From positions 186,001 through 250,000 of the forward strand of contig NZ_BARG01000038.1 of NCBI RefSeq assembly GCF_000376565.1: a stretch of DNA of 64,000 bases, given 5' to 3'. Shown in pieces: positions 17,473-26,268 of this stretch. Made by a program: the position numbers and the translations under genes. The notes beneath the pieces are model-generated. The model had not been told where the DNA came from, searched no databases, and saw only the letters and a program-made list of their open reading frames with translations. Position 1 is the stretch's first letter. Each line of letters opens with the position of its first letter. Source of the stretch: Streptomyces hokutonensis (GTDB taxonomy: Bacteria > Actinomycetota > Actinomycetes > Streptomycetales > Streptomycetaceae).

Positions 17473-17769
17473 TCAGCCGAGGTCGCCCGGCCGCCCCTCC
17501 TCCTGCTCGCCGAGGGACTTGCGCATCGAGCGCAGGGCGAGGAGAAGTACGGCGATGTCGTCCAAGTACACGGGATCGGGCATCAGGTCGGTCGGCAGTA
17601 CGAAGTAGAGGACGGCACCCCAGAAAACCCATTTGGGGCCGGTCGGAAGCCCTGCGCGCCGCAGTCCGCGCCGCATGCGGACGAGCCGCACCAGCACTCC
17701 GACGGCCACGGCGAGCAGCGCCACCGCGAGCACCACGGCGACGACGATCACGGTTGTGGTCGAATCCAC
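17473..17769 (-). CDS. DUF1232 (YkvA-type) membrane protein
   Basis: 98-residue protein with one N-terminal helix (TVIVVAVVLAVALLAVAVGV) and the DUF1232 motif YFVLPTDLMPDPVYLDDIAVL split over a short second hydrophobic segment. GTG 17769 is chosen because GGGGAG precedes it; the longer frame to 17859 has no ribosome site. It lies on the same strand as tgmA but 164 bp upstream, so co-transcription is possible rather than evident. Function of the family is unknown. Confidence 0.8.
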   Translation of the reverse strand: MDSTTTVIVVAVVLAVALLAVAVGVLVRLVRMRRGLRRAGLPTGPKWVFWGAVLYFVLPTDLMPDPVYLDDIAVLLLALRSMRKSLGEQEEGRPGDLG

Positions 17770-17924
17770 GGGCTCCCCTTTTCCGGTCCGGCCGCACGAC
17801 ATGTGCCCTATCCGGATGCCCGGTTGAGGCCCCGGTATTGCCGAAGAGGGGAACATCACACCCGAACGCCCGGAAGAGTCTTGACAGCCACCGACACCGT
17901 GTCGGGCACTGGTACGTTTTCACC

Positions 17925-18728
17925 GTGAGCGCGACCAGCGGGACGGGAACGGGAACCCACGTACAGATCTGCCTCGACGCCCCACCGCGCGTCGCGAGCC
18001 TCGGCGTCGGTGTGCACGGCACGGTGAGCCCGCGTGACGTGTTCCGGCTGCCCGACCTCTGGCAGCTCCATCTCTACCGGTACGAGGCGGAGTTGACCGT
18101 CGACGGGGTGCCGTACGGGATCAGGCCCGGCCATGTGAGCCTGGTGCCGCCCGGCGCGCTGGTGCGCTTCCACTACCGGGGCCGCTCCGAGCACCTCTTC
18201 GCCCACCTGGAACTCCCTTCCGCAGGTGAGCGGTTGACCGTTCCCGTGATGCAGGACGCCGGCACGCAGACGCCGGTGCTCACCGACCTGATGCTGCGGG
18301 CCGTCGCGGCGGCACCGCGCAACTCCGCCCGTGCGGCCGCCGAGTTGTGGACCGTGCTGTGGCGGGTGGCCGACCTCGCGACCCCGGCCGCCGGCGACGC
18401 CGCCGGGCCCCACCCCGCGCTCGCCCTCGCCGTCGCTCACATCGAGGCGCACCTCGCGGCACCGCTGACGGTGCCCGAGGTGGCGCGCGCGGCCGGCGTC
18501 TCGCACAACCACCTCATCCGCCTGTTCCGCGCCGAACTCGGCAGCACGGTCGTCGCCTACATCCGGCACCGCCGCCTGGAACACGCACGCCACCTGCTGC
18601 GGGAGTCCACGCTGTCCGTCCCCGCGATCGCGGCGGCCGTCGGCATCGGAGACCTACAGGCCTTCAACAAGGCGTGCCGACGCGAACTGGGGGCTTCGCC
18701 GAGGGCGGTGCGCGCAGGGACCGGGTGA
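17925..18728 (+). CDS. AraC family transcriptional regulator (cupin sensor)
   Basis: 267-residue regulator with an N-terminal AraC-binding cupin domain (about 10-130; GIRPGHVSLVPPGALV is the typical strand) and a C-terminal double HTH (about 165-265; VARAAGVSHNHLIRLFRAELG). GTG 17925 lies right after an AT-containing promoter-like stretch, so the mRNA leader is short. Downstream and convergent is an alpha-L-fucosidase; control of that gene or of another sugar enzyme is a guess. Confidence 0.85.
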   Translation: MSATSGTGTGTHVQICLDAPPRVASLGVGVHGTVSPRDVFRLPDLWQLHLYRYEAELTVDGVPYGIRPGHVSLVPPGALVRFHYRGRSEHLFAHLELPSAGERLTVPVMQDAGTQTPVLTDLMLRAVAAAPRNSARAAAELWTVLWRVADLATPAAGDAAGPHPALALAVAHIEAHLAAPLTVPEVARAAGVSHNHLIRLFRAELGSTVVAYIRHRRLEHARHLLRESTLSVPAIAAAVGIGDLQAFNKACRRELGASPRAVRAGTG

Positions 18729-18921
18729 ATCGGGGCCGCTGCCGTACGGGTCGGCCCGGGCCGGCACTGTGCGGGTCGGCCCCGGCCCTCATCGGGTGGG
18801 TCGCCTCCGGCCGATGCAGTTCAGCCCGGGGCGGTGTCGTGCGGCTCGGCCCAGACCGGCGTCGCGGAGCCCGGTCCGAGCCGGAGCAGCGCAGCTCGGC
18901 GCGGGATCAGCGCCGCGCAGA
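18729..18921. other. GC-rich convergent intergenic with degenerate repeats
   Basis: Between the stops of the AraC and fucosidase genes. The sequence repeats variants of CGGGTCGGCCCGG several times (for example near 18747-18765, 18775-18790 and 18823-18855), giving many possible GC hairpins and so a plausible two-way terminator. No coding frame is supported and there are no exact repeats or spacers of the CRISPR kind. Confidence 0.35.
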
Positions 18922-20193
18922 TCAGTCCCGGCCCGTACCCCGGTAGAGCTCCAACTCCCCGTCCAGCTCCACCGCCAGGACCGTCGCCAGCTCGTCCACA
19001 TCGGCGGCCCGCGGGGCGTCGATCCACGTCACGCCCGGAACCTCGCCGAGTCCGCCGATCACGTCGTGGCCGAGTCCGGCGCCGGTGCCGAGGACCGTGA
19101 CCCGCTTCACGGGCGTACGGAGGCCGCGCAACGAGACCGACTCGCGCGGTGGGTCGAAGCACACCAGGTACAGCGTGCGGCGGTCGGCGGACAGGGTGCT
19201 CGGACCGTAGTGGTGCCCGGCGGGCAGGCCGGCCACCGTGCCGTGGACCGCGTCGGAGTGGCGGGCGATCCACGCGCCGAGACCCTCAAGGCGCTCCACC
19301 TGCTCGGGCGGGATCGTCCCGTCCTCCTTCGGGCCCACGTCGAGCAGCAGATTGCCGCCCATCCCGATGGTCTCCGTGAAGTAACGCACCAGCTGCCGCA
19401 CCGACTTGTGATGGTGGTCCCCGTGCTGGAAACCCCATGAGTCGTTGACCGTCAGGCACAACTCCCAAGGCCCGTCCGGGGCTTGCAGCGGCACCCCCTG
19501 CTCGGGCGTCGCGTAGTCGCCGTGGCTCAGCATGCGGGCGTTGAGGACGGTGTCGGGCTTCCCGGCGAGGATCAGCTCCGCCAACTCCCGCATGCCCCAC
19601 TGCTCTTCGGCCCGCTCCCACTCGCCGTCGAACCACAGCAGGTCGGGCCGGAAGCGGTCCACCAACTCGCCGACCTGGCCGTCGCGGTAGGCGAGGTACC
19701 GCGCCCAGGCGGCCGGATCCTCCTCGCCGGGCCGCGCGGACGCGTACGGGTTGGCGCGGATCTCCTCGTCCGGCGGGTTCGGGTGCACCGCACTGGCGTA
19801 GTCCGGGTGGTTCCAGTCGGAGTGGGAGTAGTAGAGCCCGACCTTGAGACCCTCCTCGCGCAGCGCGTCGGCATAGGGCCCGATCAGATCGCGGCCGGCC
19901 GGGGTGCGGCGGACCACGTCCAGGTCACCGTGGGCCGAGTCCCAGAGGGCCACACCGTCGTGGTGCCGGGCGGTCAGTACCGCGTACCGGGCACCGGCAC
20001 GTGCGAACAGCCTTGCCCAGTCCCGTGGTTCGTAGCGCGCCGCGGTGAACCCGTCCAGCTGGCGCATGTATTGCTCGTGCGGAACCTGGCCCGTGTAGAA
20101 CGACCAGGACTCCGGCACACCATCGACGGCGTAGATCCCGTAGTGGACGAAGATGCCCAACTTGGCATCGCGGAACCAGGGTTGCATCGGCAT
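18922..20193 (-). CDS. Alpha-L-fucosidase, GH29
   Basis: 423-residue retaining glycosidase hydrolysing alpha-L-fucosides. Hallmarks are the N-terminal KLGIFVHYGIYAV strand, the AKHHDG-type segment TARHHDGVALWDS, and LLWFDGEW with the nucleophile Asp at about residue 188. Domain ends by about residue 340, followed by a C-terminal beta region. There is no signal peptide, so it acts in the cytoplasm. ATG 20193. The start region is shared with a divergent gene and holds inverted repeats that may be an operator. Confidence 0.88.
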   Translation of the reverse strand: MPMQPWFRDAKLGIFVHYGIYAVDGVPESWSFYTGQVPHEQYMRQLDGFTAARYEPRDWARLFARAGARYAVLTARHHDGVALWDSAHGDLDVVRRTPAGRDLIGPYADALREEGLKVGLYYSHSDWNHPDYASAVHPNPPDEEIRANPYASARPGEEDPAAWARYLAYRDGQVGELVDRFRPDLLWFDGEWERAEEQWGMRELAELILAGKPDTVLNARMLSHGDYATPEQGVPLQAPDGPWELCLTVNDSWGFQHGDHHHKSVRQLVRYFTETIGMGGNLLLDVGPKEDGTIPPEQVERLEGLGAWIARHSDAVHGTVAGLPAGHHYGPSTLSADRRTLYLVCFDPPRESVSLRGLRTPVKRVTVLGTGAGLGHDVIGGLGEVPGVTWIDAPRAADVDELATVLAVELDGELELYRGTGRD

Positions 20194-20229
20194 ACCGCCA
20201 AGCTAGGCCGAGGGACGGCGGGGCGCGTG

Positions 20230-20265
20230 GGCGGTGATCACCATTGGTGGTCCATTTTCACCGCC
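20230..20265. promoter_or_regulatory. Inverted repeats between fucosidase and DinB-like genes
   Basis: GGCGGTGA (20230-20237) and TCACCGCC (20258-20265) are perfectly complementary across 20 bases, and a second short palindrome GGTGATCACC overlaps the left arm. It lies between divergent starts at 20193 and 20292. A regulator for the fucosidase is the natural candidate, but none is identified. Confidence 0.35.
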
Positions 20266-20291
20266 GACGCTGTGCTGCGTAGGCTGGTCGC

Positions 20292-20990
20292 ATGACTGAG
20301 GTTCCCGGAAGCCACGCGCGTCACGGGAGTCGCCCGGTCCGGGTGCTGCGCGATTCCTACGAGGCGTTGGCGTCCGTCGTCGCGCCGCTCGGGGACGAGG
20401 AGTCCTGGCTGCCGACCGCCTGTACCGGCTGGGCCGTGCGCGATCTGGTCTTCCACTGCCTCGCGGACGCCCAGCGCGCTCTGGTCGCTCTGCACACCCC
20501 CGCCCCGGGGCCGACCGACCGCGATGCCGTCACCTACTGGCAGGACTGGCGGCCCGACCCGGTCGGCGCGGCCAACGGGCGGCGCTGGAGCAGGGTCGGG
20601 GCGAGCATGTTTCTCGACTTCCGGCAGCTGCGCGCGCTGTACCTGGGGACCGCGACGGCCACGGTGACGGCCGCCGCGGCGACGGACCCGGACCTCCTGG
20701 TGTCGACCCAGGGCCATGTCCTGAGTGCCGCCGACCTGATGGCCACCCTCGCGGTCGAGGCGAGCATCCACCACCTCGACCTCGTCCGCGAGCTGCCCGG
20801 CGCGCCCGGTCCGTCAGCGAACGGACTGGCCATTGTGCGCACCACCCTGGACGGACTGCTGGGCCGCCCCGTCCCCCTGGACTGGACGGACGAGCACTAC
20901 GCGCGCGCCGCCACGGGCCGCGCACCCCTCACCGGGGACGAACGACGTTCCCTCCGTGCGGACGCCGACCGGCTACCGCTCTTCAGCTGA
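20292..20990 (+). CDS. Mycothiol-type maleylpyruvate isomerase/DinB-fold protein
   Basis: 232-residue member of the MDMPI_N family, four-helix DinB-like proteins that often use mycothiol. The metal-binding histidines are placed as in the family: WAVRDLVFHCLAD (about 50-62) and EASIHHLDL (about 157-165). ATG 20292. The last 18 bp overlap the end of the convergent gene. Substrate is unknown; the annotation does not imply maleylpyruvate. Confidence 0.75.
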   Translation: MTEVPGSHARHGSRPVRVLRDSYEALASVVAPLGDEESWLPTACTGWAVRDLVFHCLADAQRALVALHTPAPGPTDRDAVTYWQDWRPDPVGAANGRRWSRVGASMFLDFRQLRALYLGTATATVTAAAATDPDLLVSTQGHVLSAADLMATLAVEASIHHLDLVRELPGAPGPSANGLAIVRTTLDGLLGRPVPLDWTDEHYARAATGRAPLTGDERRSLRADADRLPLFS

Positions 20991-22187
20991 CCCGCCGTCG
21001 TCCCGCGACGGCTCGACGCGGTCCCCGTCGGCCGCCGGCGGTACAGGGTCTCTCTCGGCGGGGGGCGCCGGGCGCAGTGCCTTCGTCGCGTCCCGCAAGC
21101 GGCCGAAGGTCCGCTGGAACGGGGACCCGGAAGACGAGAGAGGCTCGCCCGGCACAACGGCGCCACCGGACTCGCGCAGCGCGGCCAGCGCCTCGTTCGC
21201 GCGGTCGGCCGCCTCCCGGTACAGATCCCGGGACTTCGTCATCGCTTCGAGCGCCTCGGCGTACATGGCCACGAGCCTGCGCTCCCGGGCCAGTTCCTCC
21301 TCCAGCGTCATCAGGCTCCACTGCTCGCGCAGCGCGGTGACGGCTTCCGCGCCGCCCTCCGGCAGGGGGCGCGCGGAGGCGGCGTAGCGGCAGAGCACGT
21401 CCACGAGTTCGGTGGGCTCGGAGCCGTCGAGGAAGACGCTGCGGACGGAGAAGTCGCGCACGTCGTAGCCGGGGGCGGCCGGGTTGGTGGGCAGCACGAC
21501 GGCGCCGCCGCGCGGCACCTGGAAGTCGAACTCGCGCAGCAACGCCCAGTTGACGGACCGTAGTTGGTCGGGTGTGGCCCGGTGCTCCACCACGCAGTGC
21601 CGCAGGCTCGCCGGCAGCTGCGGGGCCAGGGGGAGCCGGCCGCGCGCGTCCGGGGTCATCGCCTCGTGCACGACGACGTGCACGCTCCAGCCGTCCTGCG
21701 CGCAACTCCGGAACAGCCGCCGCAGGTCCTTCTCGTCGGACGGCAGCGGATTGACCTCCCGGAAGCGCAGACCGGGGACCGGCGCGTGGTCCCAGCCTGA
21801 GTCCGCGTCCTCGGGCCAGAAGACGGTCGCGGGGGAGGGCCAGTGGGGGTTCCATGGCCGCTCGGCCTCCGCGACCAGGATCCATTCCTGCCCGTCGGTC
21901 GAAACCGGGGCAGAGGGCGAGCCCGGCTCCGGCGGCGCCGGCAGTGTGAGCCGCGCCCGCACGGTCACCGTCCCCTCGACCCGCCAGCGGGCCTCGAAGA
22001 CCAGCTCCCGCGGATCATGGCCCTGGTCCTCGTCCGGTTCCAGATGGTCGTCGATGACCTCGCGGTCCTTGAGTCGCTGCAACTGTCGCCGTACGACATT
22101 CGCCGCGTCCTCGGACCCGACGTGGCGGCCGCGAGCCAGCCACACCGTGTGGGGGATCGTGGGCGGAGCTGTGGAGGAGTTCGACAT
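20973..22187 (-). CDS. Unrecognised Streptomyces protein with C-terminal coiled coil
   Basis: 404-residue soluble protein. I do not recognise the family. The N-terminal part (to about residue 265) is mixed alpha/beta with many Trp/Pro residues (ERPWNPHWPSPATVF); residues about 285-345 form a probable coiled coil (LEEELARERRLVAMYAEAL) and the end is a charged disordered tail. ATG 22187. Its 3' end overlaps the convergent DinB-like gene by 18 bp. No transmembrane segment or catalytic motif is visible. Confidence 0.6.
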   Translation of the reverse strand: MSNSSTAPPTIPHTVWLARGRHVGSEDAANVVRRQLQRLKDREVIDDHLEPDEDQGHDPRELVFEARWRVEGTVTVRARLTLPAPPEPGSPSAPVSTDGQEWILVAEAERPWNPHWPSPATVFWPEDADSGWDHAPVPGLRFREVNPLPSDEKDLRRLFRSCAQDGWSVHVVVHEAMTPDARGRLPLAPQLPASLRHCVVEHRATPDQLRSVNWALLREFDFQVPRGGAVVLPTNPAAPGYDVRDFSVRSVFLDGSEPTELVDVLCRYAASARPLPEGGAEAVTALREQWSLMTLEEELARERRLVAMYAEALEAMTKSRDLYREAADRANEALAALRESGGAVVPGEPLSSSGSPFQRTFGRLRDATKALRPAPPAERDPVPPAADGDRVEPSRDDGGSAEER

Positions 22188-22451
22188 AGGCCAATCTGCG
22201 GGCGGGGGCGGGGCTGACCCACCAGTATGGGCGTCGGAGATCTTGGCGGGTCAAGCGGGGGTCGTGGAGTCTCGTATGCCCGGAATTCCTGCGATCCCGC
22301 GTGAGCATACGCGCGGGGTGTGATCGGTCCACTCCGGGCGGCGGGGTTTCACACGTGCCTTTGACATGGCCCGGTCCGCAGAATGGTGGCGCGGACGGGA
22401 CCCGCCCACCATCCGCTCGGGGTGGGTCCCTTCCGTGTACTCCCGCGTACC

Positions 22452-22994
22452 TCACCTTCGCCGGCGCTCCGGCCGGGACGGCACACCCGCCTCGGCCGGC
22501 GGCGCGCTGAATCCGGCCGGCACCGAACGCGAGCTCGCCGGGGGCGGCGCCTGCAGGGGTACGACCGTCTCCTGGCGGGGCGGCCGGGTGCGCGGCGCGG
22601 GCCTGCCGACGACCCGGGTGTGCGTCATCAGCGAGGCACAGGCCGCGCAGACCTCGGACAGGGTCCACACCTGACCGACCGCCGGATCGTGCCGCAGCAC
22701 CAGCAGCACCGAGCCCGAGCAGTCGACCCGGGTCCCCTCGTGCGCCGCGCACCGCTGCCGACGGCAGCCGCAGGCCGCGTCGGGGCGTACGGTCGCCGCT
22801 CTGACATGGGCCGCCGCATGGGCTTCGGCGAAGCGCCGCAGGGCCGGGAGGTCACGCGACCTGGCGGGCATGCCGCACCCGGAGGAGCAGCTGACCGAGG
22901 CGGTGCGGTCACGGTGACCTGTGATGCGAATAGTCCAGGTACGCCCGGGTCGACGGGCTGACGGGGCGTCAGGGTACGCGAGAGCCAAGACCAC
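22452..22994 (-). CDS. Cysteine-rich conserved Streptomyces protein
   Basis: 180-residue protein. Residues about 20-125 contain a string of cysteines in CxxxC, CxC/CxxxxC and CxxC settings (CSSGCG, CGCRRQRC, CAACASL) together with histidines, as in a metal-binding domain. The last 50 residues are a disordered Pro/Arg tail. GTG 22994 has AAAGGA upstream. I recognise it only as a recurrent Streptomyces hypothetical. It is divergent from the second PP2C phosphatase. Confidence 0.6.
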   Translation of the reverse strand: MVLALAYPDAPSARRPGRTWTIRITGHRDRTASVSCSSGCGMPARSRDLPALRRFAEAHAAAHVRAATVRPDAACGCRRQRCAAHEGTRVDCSGSVLLVLRHDPAVGQVWTLSEVCAACASLMTHTRVVGRPAPRTRPPRQETVVPLQAPPPASSRSVPAGFSAPPAEAGVPSRPERRRR

Positions 22995-23166
22995 AGTTCC
23001 TTTGAGTGGAGGTGTTCACGCGGAAGAGGCGCTGAGTTAAGAACTACCCGTCGTGGGGCACTTCACAGCATTTACGGACCCCAAGTATTCGTTCGATCCC
23101 GCAAACCCCGGACGGCCGCTCCGGCGCCCGGTTGTTGGCGTCCGGGTGCGGGAGCACACTGATCCC

Positions 23167-25245
23167 ATGGATCCCGCCCGCGGGGACGACGACGAGCGCG
23201 CGCTGATCGAGCGCGCGTTCCGGCAGGCGTCGTTCTCGATGTCGGTGTTCGACGCCGAGCAGCGGTATCTGCGGCTCAACGCGGTGGCCTGCGAGGTCAT
23301 GGGGCTCGGCGAGGAGGCCCTGCGCGGCCACGCCTTCCCCTACGGCCTGCCGGCGGACGTCGACCAGCTGGGCACCCTCCAGGCACTGCGCGACGTGGCG
23401 GCCACGGGCAAACCGGCGCACTACGAGAGCTACACCCGCGCCCCGTCCGGAATCCGCGAGCACGCCTGGAACCTGGAGCTGTGGCCGGTCCGGGACGACC
23501 GGGGCGAGGTGTGCGCCGTAGGCATGGCGGGATTCGACAGCAGCGAGCAGCACTGGGCCCGGCAGCGGCTCGCGGTGCTCGACGAGGCCGCCGTCTCCGT
23601 CGGCACGACCCTCGACCTCGACCGCACAGCGCGGGAACTCGCCGAACTGGTTGTCCCCCGGTTCGCCGACTTCGCGAGCGTGGACCTGCTGGAGGCGGTG
23701 ATGCACGGCGAGGAACCCGAGGGCGGCGGCCCGGACGCGGACGTCGTGCTCCGCCGGGCCGCGCATCTGTCCACCGAGAAGGGGACCCCGGAGGCCGTGA
23801 TCGGCCTGGGCGCGAGCGACGCCTACCCGCCGTTCTCGCCGCCCGCCCGCGCCCTGCACACCGGCCGTCCGGTGCTCAGCGGGAGCGGCGACCCGGACTT
23901 CGACCGGTGGATCGCGGGCGTCCCGGCGCGGGCCGCGAAGATGCGGGGCTTCGTCGTCACCTCACTGCTGGCGGTGCCGCTTATCGCGCGCGGCACCACG
24001 CTGGGCGTCGCCGTCCTGCTGCGCACCCGGCCCGACGCGTTCACCCAGGACGACTTCGCGCTGGCGCGGGAGATCGCCGGCCGGGCGGCGCTGTGCGTCG
24101 ACAACGCCCGCCGCTACACCCGGGAGCGCAGCACGGCGCTCACTCTCCAGGAGAGTCTGCTGCCGCGCGGGACGTCCCCGCAGTCGGCGGTCGACGTCGC
24201 CTGCCGCTATCTGCCCACCGACTCGCGGGCCGGTGTCGGCGGCGACTGGTTCGACATCATCCCGCTCTCCGGCGCGCGGGTGGGCCTGGTGGTCGGTGAC
24301 GTGGTCGGCCACGGCATCCAGGCCTCCGCGACCATGGGACGGCTGCGTACCGCGGTCCAGACGCTCGCCGACGTCGACCTGCCGCCCGACGAACTCCTGG
24401 CCCACCTCGACGACCTGGTCCTGCGGCTAGGCGGCGACGACGAGAACGGCGGGCGCGCGGGCGTCGGCGGCACCGGGGCGACCTGTCTGTACGCCGTCTA
24501 CGACCCGGTGTCGCGGATGCTGAGCGCCGCCAGCGCCGGTCATCCGCCGCCCGTCCTCGTCCTGCCGGACGGCACCACGCAGATGGTCGACATCGGCGTC
24601 GGCCCGGTCCTGGGCGTGGGCGGCCTGCCCTTCGAGACCACCGAACTCCGACTGCCCGAAGGCACGCTCGTCGCCCTGTACACGGACGGTCTGGTGGAGG
24701 CCGCCGACCTGGACCCGGACCTCGGCATCTCCCGGCTGCGACAGGCCCTGGCCGGATCGCGGTCCACCCTGGAGGACCGCTGCGACCAGGTGCTCTCCGC
24801 GCTGCTGCCGAAGCACCCGGGCGACGACGTGGCCCTGGTGCTCGCCCGCACCAAGGCACTTGACGCCGACCACGTCCAAGTCTGGGACCTGGCCGCCGAC
24901 TTCGAGGGCGTCTCCGAGGCCCGCAGGCTCGCCACCGCCCAGCTCGACGCCTGGGGGCTGACGGAGGAGGCCTTCGTCACCGAACTCGTCGTCAGCGAAC
25001 TCGTGACCAACGCGATCCGCTACGGCGCCGAGCCGATCCAACTCCGCCTGATCCTCGACCGTACGCTCATCTGCGAGGTCTCCGACGGCAACTCCACCTC
25101 GCCCCATCTGCGCCGGGCGCGGATCTACGACGAGGGCGGCCGGGGCCTGCTCCTGGTCGCCCAGCTCACCGCCGACTGGGGCACCCGGCACACCGCGACC
25201 GGCAAGACCATCTGGGCCGAACAGGCGCTGTCACCGGCGAGTTGA
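23167..25245 (+). CDS. PAS-GAF-SpoIIE phosphatase fused to HATPase kinase-like domain
   Basis: 692-residue partner-switching protein holding both activities. PAS about 15-130, GAF about 145-320, PP2C about 345-555 (VGGDWFDIIPL, VVGDVVGHG, YTDGLVEA, DDVALVLA), and an RsbW-like ATPase about 575-690 with N-box SELVTNAIRYG and G-box EGGRGLLLV. Both domains retain their metal and ATP residues. ATG 23167 is chosen because the PAS domain begins shortly after; GTG 23053 in the same frame would add 38 residues of low-complexity sequence. It differs from the phosphatase at 12.1-14.1 kb by the added kinase. Confidence 0.85.
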   Translation: MDPARGDDDERALIERAFRQASFSMSVFDAEQRYLRLNAVACEVMGLGEEALRGHAFPYGLPADVDQLGTLQALRDVAATGKPAHYESYTRAPSGIREHAWNLELWPVRDDRGEVCAVGMAGFDSSEQHWARQRLAVLDEAAVSVGTTLDLDRTARELAELVVPRFADFASVDLLEAVMHGEEPEGGGPDADVVLRRAAHLSTEKGTPEAVIGLGASDAYPPFSPPARALHTGRPVLSGSGDPDFDRWIAGVPARAAKMRGFVVTSLLAVPLIARGTTLGVAVLLRTRPDAFTQDDFALAREIAGRAALCVDNARRYTRERSTALTLQESLLPRGTSPQSAVDVACRYLPTDSRAGVGGDWFDIIPLSGARVGLVVGDVVGHGIQASATMGRLRTAVQTLADVDLPPDELLAHLDDLVLRLGGDDENGGRAGVGGTGATCLYAVYDPVSRMLSAASAGHPPPVLVLPDGTTQMVDIGVGPVLGVGGLPFETTELRLPEGTLVALYTDGLVEAADLDPDLGISRLRQALAGSRSTLEDRCDQVLSALLPKHPGDDVALVLARTKALDADHVQVWDLAADFEGVSEARRLATAQLDAWGLTEEAFVTELVVSELVTNAIRYGAEPIQLRLILDRTLICEVSDGNSTSPHLRRARIYDEGGRGLLLVAQLTADWGTRHTATGKTIWAEQALSPAS

Positions 25246-25264
25246 CCACGCCGGGGCGGGCGGG

Positions 25265-26230
25265 TCAGTGGGGATAGGCGCGCGGTGGCCGCTGCCTGGG
25301 CAGTTCCTCGCGGAACTCCTCGATGCGGGAACTGACCTGCCGTATCAACGCGGTTCGCCCCAGCCGGTCGAGGTAGAGGTTGCGGCGCGCGAGGCCTGGA
25401 GCGTCCACACAGAAGTACAGGGACATCAGCGGATTGATGAACAGCTCGCTGCCGCGCGTGCGTTCGGTGAAGCGGACGTCGCCGAAGTCCCCGCGTACGG
25501 CGGCGGCGACGGAACCGTTGACGATGCTCGGGTGGTCCGGCGTGGACTCCTGGGCGTGGGCCACCGCGTCGAGGTACAGCTGCCCCTCGCGGCTCTCGCG
25601 CGGGAGGGAGAACGCGCCGAGGTAGGCACCCTCGCGCTCCAGGGCGGCCAGATTCTCCAGCACCAGCGCGTGGTTGACCCCGTGGTACGCGTCGATGCCG
25701 AAGCCGAGGCACGCCACCAGCCGCACCGGCACCTCGTCGAGACCGTCCACCGCGGCGAGGCTGACCATGTCCTCCTCCGGTGTGCCGAGGCCGTGTTCGT
25801 CGCCGCGCATCAGGATGTCGGTCCCGCCGTCGACCAGCACGACGGCGTCGACACCTCCGAGGTGGTCGATCAGCGCGCGGTACGCGGCCCGCAGCGGCTG
25901 CACGCCGGTCAGGGGGAAGGCGTACACCGTGGACGGCATGCCCTGCAGCTCGAGCCACCGTGAGAGGGAACGCTCGGGGAAGTAGTCCCCCCGGGCCTCC
26001 GTGCCGGGGCGTACCGCCGCGACGTCCGGTTCCACCCACACGTCCTGGTCGAGGCCGTAGAGATCGGCGAAGGACAGGTTGGCGAGGTGCACCTCCTTGC
26101 CGGCCGAGCGCAGCGCGAGGGCGAGGGGCAGCCCGGCGTAGACGTCGAAGCCGCCGCCGGCCCCGGCGACGAGGATCCGGCGCGCGTCGCGCAGCCGCGA
26201 GAAGAACGGGGGTTCGAGGAGGGAGAACAC
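25265..26230 (-). CDS. DUF1152 family protein
   Basis: 321-residue protein of DUF1152. Key stretches are the N-terminal nucleotide-binding-like loop VAGAGGGFDVYAGLPLA, VVLVDGGTDILMRGDE and EDMVSLAAVDG, all typical of the family. ATG 26230. Function is unknown; the glycine-rich loop suggests a nucleotide or cofactor. Divergent from the ECF sigma factor gene, 38 bp away, so promoters overlap. Confidence 0.8.
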   Translation of the reverse strand: MFSLLEPPFFSRLRDARRILVAGAGGGFDVYAGLPLALALRSAGKEVHLANLSFADLYGLDQDVWVEPDVAAVRPGTEARGDYFPERSLSRWLELQGMPSTVYAFPLTGVQPLRAAYRALIDHLGGVDAVVLVDGGTDILMRGDEHGLGTPEEDMVSLAAVDGLDEVPVRLVACLGFGIDAYHGVNHALVLENLAALEREGAYLGAFSLPRESREGQLYLDAVAHAQESTPDHPSIVNGSVAAAVRGDFGDVRFTERTRGSELFINPLMSLYFCVDAPGLARRNLYLDRLGRTALIRQVSSRIEEFREELPRQRPPRAYPH

Positions 26231-26268
26231 CGGAGGACGTTAACAGCCCCGTAGGCCATGATGGGCGG

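Noticed and set aside
18729..18921. Possible CRISPR-like or tandem repeat array
   Set aside because: The repeats are inexact, variable in length and lack unique spacers; they fit GC-rich terminator-like sequence.
20241..20262. Second DasR-like site before the fucosidase (TTGGTGGTCCA)
   Set aside because: It lacks the central CTAG of the dre consensus and has the wrong arm spacing.
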